NCBI GenBank assembly: GCA_000969725.1
Contig: JXSR01S059247.1
Length of the DNA stretch: 21,586 bases
Source of the DNA: Ophiothrix spiculata
Lineage: Eukaryota > Echinodermata > Ophiuroidea > Amphilepidida > Ophiotrichidae
Direction: 5' to 3' (one strand)
The number at the start of each line of letters is the position of its first letter. Position 1 is the stretch's first letter. This document shows positions 9,980-19,768 of this stretch, in pieces. The notes beneath the pieces were generated by a model. The model ran no database searches. It saw nothing but the letters and a program-made list of their open reading frames with translations, and was not told where the DNA came from. The translations under genes were made by a program, and so were the position numbers.

Positions 9980-11116
9980 GCTGCATTTTTGGTATACAGG
10001 GTGATCAAACATGTATTATCTCAATCATTAACCTGATCCGATAGACTTTGGTTTATTTGTTACTGTTAATCCGTGCAATTGCAGTATTATGCATTTACAA
10101 CAAGTCATTACTGTTATTCATCAACGTTTTCACAACGTAACATGACAGATACCGATTTTTTGTTGTTTCTGATTAACCCAAAACACTTTCATTTTTTAAC
10201 ATGGTGGTCGTTGAAAAACACACCATATTAATCTTTTTTTCTGACACTTTATATTTTCGTTTCGGATTATTACGTTTGACATTAAATAAACCTTATTCCA
10301 TCATACATGTGTATGTTTAGTCCCAGTTGACCAATTGTTAAATTCTTTACATCTTAAACATGTTAACCAAAATAAATTATTTGACAGTACGTAATTCATG
10401 TACATGCTGTCTTTTCAGAGAGTAGGCAGATCATATCGCATTATATGTTGACATATTTATCATTGTCAATCATTTTACCAATCCACCGTTGATAACTGCT
10501 TGGGCCAGTTTTAAAATTAAAAAAGAAATATTTTGAAGTTTTGAATAATTGTGTAACAGCAACACTTGCGTTCTATTCATTGTTAGTTCAAGTGCAATAA
10601 ATGACCATGTAATTCCATCCACGATTGTTACAACGGCAAAGATAAAATGGACCTTAAACTATTTCAGCGATCATCTCCGCAACGAGACACAGATAACAAA
10701 AGAAAAAATAACTTTCGTCTGAGACGAAAATAACTAATCTGTTGTTTTCAGAAGCGGTTACGATTATAACGTCGTATTCCAACATGTATATTAAATGGAC
10801 CAAAATTGTTTCAATAATTTATAGCGTGTCTTTTCATAGGGCAGAACGTTTTCGACAAATATGCATGGCATCTACTGATTTTTCGAAAGAAGACGATTTT
10901 TTAAGAGTAAAGTATCATGTTAAAATTGACATTAAATTAAATTACGGATTACCAGAAAAACGATCGGTATCCATAATACAGAGATCCCTAAAATTCTCAA
11001 CAAAGCAATAGTTGTTTTTCCAGTGATTTCTACTTACTTTTACTATAGTCATATTAAAGAATAAAGATTGCTACAGATTAAACAACAACGCTTTATTTGG
11101 TCAACTAAGTGATAAA
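9980..11116. other. No recognised gene
   Basis: AT-rich sequence. A perfect small palindrome, TTTCGTCTGAGACGAAA, lies near 10712. Just beyond it is a TTGTTTTCAG acceptor-like string leading into an 89-codon frame (10742-11011). The frame shows no family motif, no donor site is evident at its end, and acceptor-like strings are common in such DNA, so I do not call an exon. Confidence 0.45.
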
Positions 11117-11259
11117 TTCGTTATCCCCTATTTGTTCTGCGCAATACGAAAGATATCTATAGTTGGGTGCTGTATCACATTCGGCCTTCGGCCTCATGTG
11201 ATACACCACCCAACCATAGATATCTTTCCGTATTGCGTGAACAAACAGGGGGTAACTAA
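11117..11259. repeat. Palindromic foldback element (GGCCGAAGGCC family), well preserved
   Basis: The two halves pair over about 70 bases each. GCAATACG, AGATATCTAT, GTTGGGTG and TGTATCACAT on the left recur as reverse complements on the right, around a GGCCTTCGGCC centre. Transcribed RNA would form a long hairpin. The centre shares 31 identical bases with 7731-7761 on the opposite strand. It lies about 300 bases outside the inner end of copy B. It resembles foldback or MITE-like elements, with no coding capacity. Confidence 0.85.
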
Positions 11260-11559
11260 TAGTATCATGAATATAAATAAGTTGTAATTGTTTAAAACGG
11301 CCAAAGAGAAGCTTACGTTAAGATAAAGCAAGTCAAAGACTAAATTTTACATTTTTATTACCAAGGAAGAAGAAATGCCGTCTGATATTGTAACACTTTA
11401 TGTATAGTTCGTTGCCTGATATAACCACCACATATCAACAAAAAGTGCTTCTGATAAGCATGATAAAGCAGGTACATCCGAGACGAGTATAGGTACGCTC
11501 ACTCGTTCCGTTGATGTAGGACCGCTAAAAATATTTGCCGTCCACCAATCTTATAGCTC
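11260..11559. other. No recognised feature
   Basis: Sequence between the palindrome and the inner limit of copy B. No gene or repeat was recognised. Confidence 0.45.
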
Positions 11560-12850
11560 ACCTCCGTGTCTGTTAATGTAAAAATGTTAGAATCATATCA
11601 GAGTATCGAATGATAGATCTGGAGGTGAGCAATAAACGCAACAATTACAATATAGACCAATAATTATAATACCAGCATAATTCACACGGAAAACGTTTTG
11701 TATCAATTTGCTAATGATATGAATTTCAAATATTATATCAACTTCATATTTTCTTTTTGATTTTCTATAAAACCTGAACAATAAAGTTATATAGATTTAT
11801 CGTCTAAAGCAAATGATTTAATGATCATTATCTAAACTTACACTAAAAGGATGCTCGCCATTGTAGTTATTACATTATGGCATAAGAAATAATCAGAATT
11901 ATCCATTTGAATATATTTTCTGTACTGTTATCAATCATGGATATAATCATGAAATCCACTTATCATTGTTTTCAAATTATCGATGCAATTATACCGGGGA
12001 GGCGGTTTTATTCATTTTGCTAATTTTTCATAAATAAACCATGTCAACAATTTATTATACTGTACATTTAATGCGTTAACATCTTAAAAGTTGTTGAAAT
12101 CATTATCTAATTACAAATATTTTATCTTGTAGACATGAACTCATCACGTTTAATCATTCATAAACGCCATTAAAAAATTATCCTTATAGCTTATGGAGTA
12201 TTAGATAAAAGCTTGCATACAATCGTATCTATAAATAAACCATATTTCTTAAATACTAAACAATGAATAAATGTTTTGACACAGTTCCAGCGAATATACT
12301 ATATATTGAAAGTGTTCGACCCAGAAATAGATGGGATTACCTCTTAGAACAACATTCATAGCTAATGTACACGACATTAACGCTGTTCATTTTGTTGATA
12401 ACTTATATTTCATCTACAGTATAATCGACTCTTGCGGACCCATCATAGAAATGCATTTAAATCAACACCATTCTAAAGAATGCAGTAAACACTTAAACAT
12501 ACGCCTAAAGCTTATCGATGCGATATATGGACAACATACATAGAAAACCTTCTGCAGGCTCCGTGAGCAATATTTCTTGATAGAATATTATAGAGATAAA
12601 TAGAAGACGCTTTCTGCCGCAGATATTCCGCAGATAATAACAACAAATCAGTTTGGAAATCAATTTTGACGTAATACACTTAGCAGAAAATGTAATTCAC
12701 TTAGTCGAGCCAAAACAATATCGCCTCCAATGGCGGATAATGGTTTGTATATGACCTTGTAATCGTTCATCATGTGTCATATACATTTTTCGTTATTTAA
12801 TGTCATTTATTACATTGCATAAACATGCACCATTTGCTAGTGACGGTGAT

Positions 12851-13131
12851 AATTGCTCCTTAACTATATCTTAGAATAAGGTGATTTGCCCTTTTCCGTC
12901 TTGTTTTTAGTATATATGAAATATATGAGTAATTAAGGTAGTTAATGATTTTTCGAATTCAACAAATTTGTGGATTAATAGAAATGAAAATGGACTTTAT
13001 TAAAAGAAAATGAATTCATAAGAAGCATAAACATGAAATTACATGCAAAAGTGTAAAGTGTAATGCAAAATAATCATAACATTTGCGTCGAATTGTAATG
13101 ATTTTATCTTGAGATACCATTTAGCAACGAA
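12851..13131 (+). repeat. Duplicated 281-bp segment, source copy in B
   Basis: This segment is nearly identical to 14261-14540. I see one substitution (TATATGAAAT here, TATATCAAAT there) and one missing T in a run. It occupies the position expected from alignment with copies A (about 3785-4020) and C, so it is the likely source and the downstream copy the product. Confidence 0.9.
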
Positions 13132-13292
13132 CATACACCGTCGCTTTTCAACGTGTCATTCTAAATGGTTAGGTTTTGGATTCGCGCCAGTGGATCTTCT
13201 AAGGTATGGCTCACGACGAATTTTAAGGGTATTTTAAAGTTCTAAACCGGGTGCTCATGGTCAGTACATTTCATCTTGCTAACACATTTGCA

Positions 13293-13487
13293 TCATACCC
13301 GAGAACACATTGCGTTCAATTCAAAATGACCTCCAGTCGTCGCATTTCTATTGAGCTGTCTACTAATATGACTACGTACAAATTCGAGTTTGAAGTAGTG
13401 GACGCCGTCTTTTGAGAGGACGAGCAGAGTGATTTCTTCGTGCGAGTTTTGCCGTGGGCTTGCTTTTAAGTGCGTGCTTTCTACCAA
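13293..13487 (-). pseudogene. Short open frame in copy B; unknown product
   Basis: This frame of 64 codons in B contains LSKDGVHYFKLEFVR. The matching DNA in A and C translates to LSKDGVRYFKLEFV and LLKDGVRYFKLEFVR, but in those copies the frame stops within a few dozen codons. I recognise no family. Differences between copies are not concentrated at third codon positions, which argues against recent selection on the protein. It could be a relic of an ancestral coding segment or chance. It is read in the same element-relative sense as copy A plus, opposite to the frame at 3618-3815. Confidence 0.2.
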
Positions 13488-13509
13488 AAAAATAAAATAA
13501 AATAAAATA
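13487..13509. repeat. Short (AAAAT)n tract
   Basis: AAAATAAAATAAAATAAAAT is seen directly inside copy B, at a place where A and C have no such tract. Confidence 0.8.
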
Positions 13510-14260
13510 TAGAATATATTAATGCCAGATTAGATATAATCCTTATTATAAATCAGGTCAGGTGAATTACAGTCTTCATAGTTGCCTCCAACATTCCTTT
13601 CATGATCATCATCATCTATTTCTTAAACGAAATTCTTCGTGCGAATAAATCATTAAAAGTTAGTTAAAAATCTAAACGCGGGGTTGATTCAGGACATCAA
13701 GGGCTTCCGACGAATTAAAGGGGTACACAATGAAGTTGACAGAAGACCAGCATCAATGATCTTTACCGAGCTCGTCCCCCACGGCATTCCAGTGAAGGAC
13801 CGACTCCCATCCATAAGGCTACAAGATCGGTACACACCCACATCAACAGTCTGCACGCGACTTAAATAGCGATTGTCATCTGACATGCTAGCAGAACAAA
13901 GACACTAAAAGCTGCAACACTCGAGCAATACACGAAGAACAAGAAAGAGTATTGCTGAACAAATTATGGAAAGATTTCTAATTGGCCGACGTTGCGAATA
14001 TTATCATTGCTACAGGGCGATTTTGAACTTGGGTATAAAACAAAACACGGAATCTATTACAATAGTCAAATACAGTGCTCAAATGGGTCAAAAATAAAAC
14101 ACGGAATCATTGACATCCATTCTCAAGTATTTTGCATTCAATTTTACATTAGATGCATGCGTTAACCTGGGGGAATGTCCTCCAGGAATGTCTTGATTGA
14201 TCTACTCCATGACAAATGAGAATTTATTATATGACTTCCATCCAATCTTTCTACGATGAT

Positions 14261-14540
14261 AATTGCTCCTTAACTATATCTTAGAATAAGGTGATTTGCC
14301 CTTTTCCGTCTTGTTTTTAGTATATATCAAATATATGAGTAATTAAGGTAGTTAATGATTTTCGAATTCAACAAATTTGTGGATTAATAGAAATGAAAAT
14401 GGACTTTATTAAAAGAAAATGAATTCATAAGAAGCATAAACATGAAATTACATGCAAAAGTGTAAAGTGTAATGCAAAATAATCATAACATTTGCGTCGA
14501 ATTGTAATGATTTTATCTTGAGATACCATTTAGCAACGAA
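14261..14540 (+). repeat. Duplicated 280-bp segment, inserted copy in B
   Basis: This is the near-perfect second copy of 12851-13131, 1410 bases downstream in the same orientation. It begins where alignment with copy A breaks off (after CTTCCATCCAATCTTTCTAC) and ends before sequence with no counterpart in A. No inverted ends or target duplication are visible. Microhomology (ACG, one base, TGAT) is present at the left junction. Confidence 0.9.
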
Positions 14541-15270
14541 GTCTTCAACAATAGATAGATAACAAAGAAATTACAATTACATTTTAAGACACAAAATTAC
14601 AAGACATGTTTCCCAACTTGCAGCAGATGACGTGTTTTGTATAGAGACACTTCCAATGTCCTACACACGTCTTGTAACGTTTTGTGAGCCATAATGAATA
14701 TATTTTAGGTCATAAATGTTCATTAAGTACTAGTTATTCATTCAAATTCTATTTTAAACTATCTTAAAACGCTCATTTGAGAAGTATATAGTTTACATGA
14801 TCAAAAATGGGTCATATAAATAAGTTTCCAAATATGTTGACATGTAAATATTGTCTTCACCAAACCTCTGCTGTTATAAGAGATATTAAAAATCATGCAA
14901 CAACGAGTACCTGTATATGATTGCCACCTAAATCTACCCTTTCGGATGAGGACTGTACTTCCTGAGCAAATCTAACATGAACATTTTTACGAAGTTAAAT
15001 CAAAATAAACGTAGCGTTCCAGGGTTTTTTTAAGTCATGGCCCCGCGAAGTAATTGAACATTGTTGGAATACATGTACCTTAAGATGTGACTGATACATC
15101 TTCAGTAAAATAAACGGTATTTTCATTGCAAAAAATGATTTTCACAAAGTGACTTAGCCATGTTCATTTTTTCTTTGCGTATTGAAATAAATCTATGCCT
15201 ATATTATACCCATCCCTTTCATTTGATTCTGTCCATTTCAATTCACGTCATGTCCATATAATACAGCGAT
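14541..15270. other. Copy-B sequence without counterpart or recognised feature
   Basis: I could not align this stretch with copy A or C, and it contains no gene or RNA I recognise. Confidence 0.4.
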
Positions 15271-15756
15271 TTAGATGACCATACTATGGGCAATGTAATA
15301 ATCGGAGACAGTTAGAGCTCTTAGTTTACGGTCACGACCAGATGTCTATCAGAAAGGCACCGCCGGCCATAGTTTTTATTTCAGGTACAAAATGAAAATC
15401 TATTTTTACTAATTTATTCAATTATGTTTGGTGATTCATATTACTTTATTTCATATAAATATTGGTGTTCACATCAGGTTTATAGATGTAGGGGTTTAGG
15501 AGTTTCAATATTTGAAATATTTTCACTTGCATTCGGCAACGCATGTTTTTAGTCATCATCAAAATGCTTGGTCAATAAATGCTATGAATTATTATGTTGT
15601 ATAAGCACCCTTATTTAAAAACAAATAGCAGAAAAATGACAGGAAAATTTTTGCACTATTTTGGGGGTATCACGTAAAATTTGATTAAAAATCTAATTAA
15701 TTAATCTAATACGTGGCAAAATTATTTGATAATTTAATTTAGCCGGCAAAAAAAAA

Positions 15757-15820
15757 ATCACTGACCAGTCAGGATTCAAAGCGGGGACCTTAAAGATGTT
15801 TATTCCGATCACCTTCACTC
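15757..15820 (-). repeat. Possible degenerate tRNA-like SINE head
   Basis: The plus strand reads GACCAGTCAGGATTCAAAGC and then GGGGACCTTAA. On the minus strand, GCTTTGAATCC resembles an RNA polymerase III B box (consensus GGTTCGANTCC). A clear A box and a body are missing, so this is weak. Confidence 0.25.
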
Positions 15821-15882
15821 ACAAAATCAATTGGAGATTTTGATACCACATAAAAGTGCATATTTTTCTCATAATCCCTGTA

Positions 15883-15893
15883 AATTTTCACGC
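15883..15893 (+). repeat. 11-bp target-site duplication, 3' side of the retrotransposon
   Basis: AATTTTCACGC here is repeated exactly at 16683-16693. The two copies bracket the retrotransposon fragment. Confidence 0.8.
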
Positions 15894-16682
15894 CTTATTC
15901 TTCATCTTATCGAATCCAAAACGAACTAAATATCTTACTTAAGCCAATGTCGGACACAGTCTTTAGCACAGTCAATGAAATCGGCAAGTTCTTTGGGTGT
16001 ACACTCCTTATCTAGAAGGTGTTCCATGGTTTGAGGTTCAGAACCACATTGGCATGTTGTGTCAGAATCTGAGTATCCCCAGTCTTTCAGGTTCACTTTG
16101 CATCGCCCAACTCTTAGGCGGTTAAGACACTTCCACTCCGACCAGCTTGAGTCAGCGCCAGATGGTAGCTCCTCTTTGGCTTCCAAGAATGTGGATACCC
16201 GTGTTGGTTGATTGGTGAGCCTTTCTTTCCATAAAGCTTCACGGAGGTAGGCTGATTCCACTGAGTTTGGGAAGCTTTTCCTTGACTGGAGCCGACTAGT
16301 TGCTTGGACATGACCAAGCAGTGGGTGACGAACATCTGAAACTTTCCGTATTCTCTCTTTACTAGTTGCTGCACTACGTCTGATCTTTTGAGGAGCTGTA
16401 CCAGCAAGGAGATATAGACTATCTGTTGGTGTGGGTCTGAGGCATCCAGAAATCAGACGGCAGTTAGCGTTGAGGGGTGGGTTGATCTTCTTAGCATGGG
16501 CTGATCTTTTCCAAACTGGACAAGCATACTCGGCACATGAGTAGCAAAGGGCTATGGATGTAGGCCGAAGTGTACTTGGGCTGGCCTTTCAGGTCGTTCC
16601 TGTAAGTTTGCTCACAATGTTGTTCCTTGAGCAGACTTTGGCTTTGGTGTTCTTAACGTGGGTCTTTAAGAAGAAGAAGAAG
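15894..16682 (-). mobile_element. 5'-truncated non-LTR retrotransposon (LINE, Jockey-like) insertion, 789 bp
   Basis: The insertion is bounded by an exact 11-bp direct repeat (AATTTTCACGC), as expected of target-primed reverse transcription. It is read on the minus strand. The 5' end (high coordinate) begins with (CTT)n at 16682-16668 and enters the reading frame part-way, so all of the endonuclease and most of the reverse transcriptase are missing. About 40 bases follow the stop codon before the 3' junction, ending GATGAAGAATAAG. Such 5' truncation is the usual fate of LINE copies. Assignment to a Jockey-like or I-like group is from the C-terminal motifs only. Confidence 0.85.
15935..16682 (-). 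pseudogene. Reverse transcriptase C-terminal fragment of a non-LTR retrotransposon
   Basis: One minus-strand frame is open from about 16680 to the TAA at 15935-15937, except for a single TGA at 16589-16591. About 30 codons precede that stop (NTKAKVCSRNNIVSKLTGTT) and 217 follow. Motifs typical of the region after the reverse transcriptase palm are present. TLRPTSIALCYS and AEYACPVWKRSAH are followed by LISGCLRPTPTDSLYLLAG and RHPL, then LNRLRVGRCKVNLKDWGYSD. Last comes a zinc-knuckle-like C-x-C-x8-H-x5-C (CQC...EHLLDKEC). Related elements usually have tryptophan where the TGA stands, so the stop looks like a TGG-to-TGA change. No ATG start is expected because the 5' end is truncated. The copy is inactive. 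The frame is otherwise well kept, suggesting a fairly recent insertion. Confidence 0.88.
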
Positions 16683-16919
16683 AATTTTCACGCTCATATT
16701 ATGTTTCGTTATAAAATAAATTATGGTCAACAAAGTGCTGAATAACTGGAAAATTTTGTTAACAAATATAAAATTCCTATATTTTTCTATGGGTCACTCT
16801 CGGACACATTTTTGCCTGTAGTGTTAATTTGGCTCAAGGAATACAAATGAAACTTTACAAATGCTGTATGTAGGTAATGACCCTTCATTCAGATATGGCA
16901 AAAGTATATGTTACGTATG
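16683..16919. other. No recognised feature
   Basis: AT-rich sequence between the retrotransposon fragment and copy C. I see nothing here beyond the target duplication at 16683-16693. Confidence 0.5.
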
Positions 16920-17265
16920 CGTTAAATGGTGCTGATTATGAACGAATTTTGGAGAGACAATCCAAAATACAATAATTCGTCTGACCTGATTTAAAATAAG
17001 GATCTTGCAGTCATATATTCTGTATTTTTATGATTTGGTAGAAAGCTCACACTTAACGTTGCAAGCTCACGGCAAATCCCGCACTAAGGAATCACTCTAC
17101 CAGTCCTCTTAAAAGACGGCGTCCGCTACTTCAAACTTGAATTTGTACGTATTTATGGTAGTAGACAGCTCAATAGAAATGCAACGACCTGAAAAACACG
17201 CAATGTGATCTTGGGTATGATGCAAATGTTTTAGCAAGATGATATGTACACCATAAGCACCCGAT

Positions 17266-17490
17266 TTATGACTTTACAACACCCTCAAAATTCGTCGTGA
17301 GCTGGAATTGCCTGAGAATCGATCCATTGACGCTACCCATATCTAAAGCATCACCATTCAGAATGTCATGTTGACGAGGTGTTAATGATATGTACATTAT
17401 TAACAATTCGACGAACTTGTAATAGTCCTTAATCATTGTATATAATTGAAATCTTTTTGTTGAATTAACATTTTTCAAAATAAAGTCCAT
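17266..17490 (-). pseudogene. Short open frame in copy C shared with copy A; unknown product
   Basis: This 74-codon frame is the counterpart of the one at 3618-3815. It contains QHDILNGDALDMGSVNGSIL, which differs from A at one residue (F for L), and stops at the same codon. In that core the three nucleotide differences from A all fall at third codon positions, two of them silent. Further downstream, differences also hit first and second positions. The evidence for a real protein is therefore suggestive only. I recognise no family. Confidence 0.3.
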
Positions 17491-18800
17491 TTACGTTTAC
17501 GTTTATCCTTAAAATCATTGAATTCGAAAATCATTAACTACCTTAACTATTCCATGTACGTACTTGATATAATACAAGACGGAAAAGGCCAATTACATTT
17601 TTCTAAGATACAATAAAGTTGCAAGTTAGCATCATCGTCATTAGTAAGTGATGCGTGTTTATGCAATGTTATAAGCGACATTAAATGATGCAAAATACAT
17701 ATGACAAATGATGAACGATTACACGGTCATATACAAACCATTATCCGCCATTGCAGGCGATATTGTTTTGGCTCGACTAAGTGAAATACATTTTCCACTA
17801 ATATTGTTACGTCAAAATTGATTTCAAAACTGATTTGTTGTTAATATCTTCGACAGTGAGCGTCTTCTATTTATCTATATAATATTCTATCAAGAAATAT
17901 TGCTCGCGGAGCCAGGAGGTTTTTTGTACATGTTGTTCATATATCGCATCGATAAGCTTCAGGCGTTTACTGTAGTCTTTCGTATGGTGTTGATTTAAAA
18001 GCAATGATAGCATGGGCCCTCAAGAGTCGATTATATCTACAGGTGAAATATAAGTCATCACCAAAATGAGCAGCGCTTATGTCTTCTACATTAGCTAAGA
18101 ATGTTTTTCTAAGAGGTAATTCTGGGTCGAACACTTTCAATATAGTATATTCGCTAAAAGTGTGTCAAACTATTTATTCATTGCCTTTTAAGAAATTTGA
18201 TTATTTATAGTTACGAATTACATGCAAGCTTTTTAACATCTAATACTCCGTAAGCTAAAGGAATATTTCTTAATGCGTTTATGAATGATCAAACGTGATG
18301 AGTTCAGTCTGGAAGATAGAAGATTGATAATTGGATAATGATTTCAACAATTTGAAAGATGTATATGCATTAGAAGTGCATTAAACTGTTGACATGACTT
18401 ATTTATGAGAAACTTAATAAAATGAATGAGAACTGCTTCCCCAGTAATTGCATCGATAATTTGAAGACAAATATTAAGTGGATTTTATGATAATATCCAT
18501 GATTGATAACAGTATACAAAATAAATTCAAATGGATAATTCTGATTATTACTTACGCCATTATGTAATAACTACAATGGTGTGCATCCTTTTAGTGTCAG
18601 TTTAAATAATAATCATTAAATCAATTACTTTAAATGATTAATCTAACTATATTTTTCAGAATTCAGGGAAAACCATACATGAAACATGAAATTTTTACAT
18701 ATTTTGATATTAATGTCGGTTGTAGATTTGACGGCGTTAAATAATTGATATACAAAACGTTTTCCGTGTGAAGTATGATACTACTGATATCATAGATAAT

Positions 18801-19768
18801 CATATGGCTCATTCTCAGATAAAGCGTGCAACTTTTCCGTTTTGGTGTCGCTCATGTTCGTGTTACTAGTTTAGCGTTGTTAAGCCTATTACAAATAATT
18901 TGAGTGATCTAGTTGATACATTAAAGTCACATTAGTAACATGTGTGAAACTAAACATTTTAGCATGCCGGGAAAGTAGATAACGATTACTCTGAAAATGC
19001 AAAATCGTTACTTTTCCCCATGTCGCCAGCCATACTTTTTACGTTTTATGTGGCCCCGTTCCTAAAATATTCGGGCATTTCAAACGCAATGCATATTTTT
19101 TAATAGCCCGTAATAGGTATTAGTAATGACATATAAAGTTTAATTATATTAAGTATTTAATATGACATAATAGCTTTTTAAATCATGTCGCCAATATTGC
19201 AAACAGATACGAACCAGATTCTAAAATCGATAACAAAGTGTGAAAATCAATATGTTGATGGATGATTCCGCATTAGATTTATCAAGTAAACTTCAGTCTT
19301 GAATAACATATATGTTATATAGAATTATATATTTACAGTAATGATTTACAAGGATATTAATATCAAAAAACCCCTATGTGACTGTCACGTCGCAACAGAT
19401 ACGAACCGCACATTTTGTCGCCTTTTCGCAAAACGCGGTACACTATGAGCGAAATACTACACCACAGTGTAGTATGTGTAGAGCTTCTAATTTAGTGTAA
19501 AGATCAAGTTTGTAAGAAAACTAATTTTCTCAATAATGAATATTTAAAAAAAGATTTTAACAGATACGAACCAACAGATACGAACATTAGGTATAGGGAA
19601 TACAATGGTTAAAAATCAAGTATTTTTAAAACATCTCCCATGCACTTTTTCTTCTTCAGAAGCCATAAGAGTTTATGATTTTGTATGTTTTTCATGAGTT
19701 GTTAGTAGTCGAAATTTCAACATTTCTCTAACCAAAGTTGCACGGTTTATCGGAGAATGAGCCATATG
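18801..19768. mobile_element. 968-bp TIR transposon inserted in copy C
   Basis: The ends 18801-18835 and 19734-19768 are inverted repeats matching at 33 of 35 positions, starting CATATGGCTCATTCTC. Copy B shows the corresponding region without this block, which supports an insertion. CATATG is itself a palindrome, so the exact end is ambiguous: a TA duplication with ends TGGCTCATTCTC, or a CATATG duplication with ends GCTCATTCTC, both fit. Inside, AACAGATACGAAC occurs four times in one orientation (19202, 19394, 19559, 19573), and TGTCGCC occurs near 19021, 19186 and 19415. No transposase frame is present, so the element is non-autonomous. The superfamily cannot be decided from this copy. Confidence 0.82.
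19202..19585 (+). repeat. Four copies of AACAGATACGAAC inside the TIR transposon
   Basis: Exact copies start at 19202, 19394, 19559 and 19573; the last two are directly adjacent, and the first three extend to AACAGATACGAACC. The same 13-mer four times in 384 bases is far beyond chance. Transposase or other protein binding sites are one possible role, by analogy with repeated subterminal sites in other DNA transposons; this is inference. Confidence 0.85.

Larger units (their letters stand above)
9233..10010 (+). repeat. Scattered ACAGGGTG motif
   Basis: TATACAGGGTG occurs four times in one orientation: near 9337, 9356, 9527 and 9995. ACAGGG also occurs near 9243 and 9471. The first two full copies form a 19-20 bp tandem pair (roughly GACATTATACAGGGTGTGT). 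The last lies just beyond the hAT element, so it was probably closer to the others before that insertion. Spacing is irregular, so I regard this as a decayed repeat or a set of transposon-end motifs. No open frame accompanies it. Confidence 0.5.
11560..15590 (-). repeat. Large dispersed repeat, copy B
   Basis: This is the inverted copy of the family. Its reverse complement follows copy A through most of 11560-15590 and follows copy C from about 11590 to 13500. It has the segment corresponding to C 18150-18780 and 19770-19850 without the 968-bp TIR element, so it serves as an unoccupied reference for that insertion. It lacks the 278-bp insertion of copy A. It carries its own internal duplication (14261-14540) and a short (AAAAT)n tract (13487-13509). 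From about 14541 to 15270 I find no counterpart in copy A, so one of the two has been replaced or rearranged there. No coding domain is recognised. The outer limit is near 15590, where similarity to A 1490 fades. Confidence 0.8.

Noticed and set aside
10706..10726. Perfect short palindrome TTTCGTCTGAGACGAAA
   Set aside because: A single small palindrome with no associated gene; such sites arise by chance in a window of this size.
10742..11011. 89-codon frame preceded by an acceptor-like TTGTTTTCAG
   Set aside because: Acceptor-like strings are frequent in AT-rich DNA, no matching donor or homologous protein is evident, and the frame ends at an ordinary stop.
16114..16407. 97-codon minus-strand frame overlapping the retrotransposon
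   Set aside because: It is the wrong frame of the reverse transcriptase fragment; the correct frame carries AEYACPVW and the CCHC-like cluster.
16554..16745. 63-codon plus-strand frame
   Set aside because: Antisense to the retrotransposon and running through the (AAG)n tract.
18801..19768. CRISPR-like array from the AACAGATACGAAC repeats
   Set aside because: Only four copies, irregular spacing including two adjacent, inside a TIR transposon in animal-like DNA.
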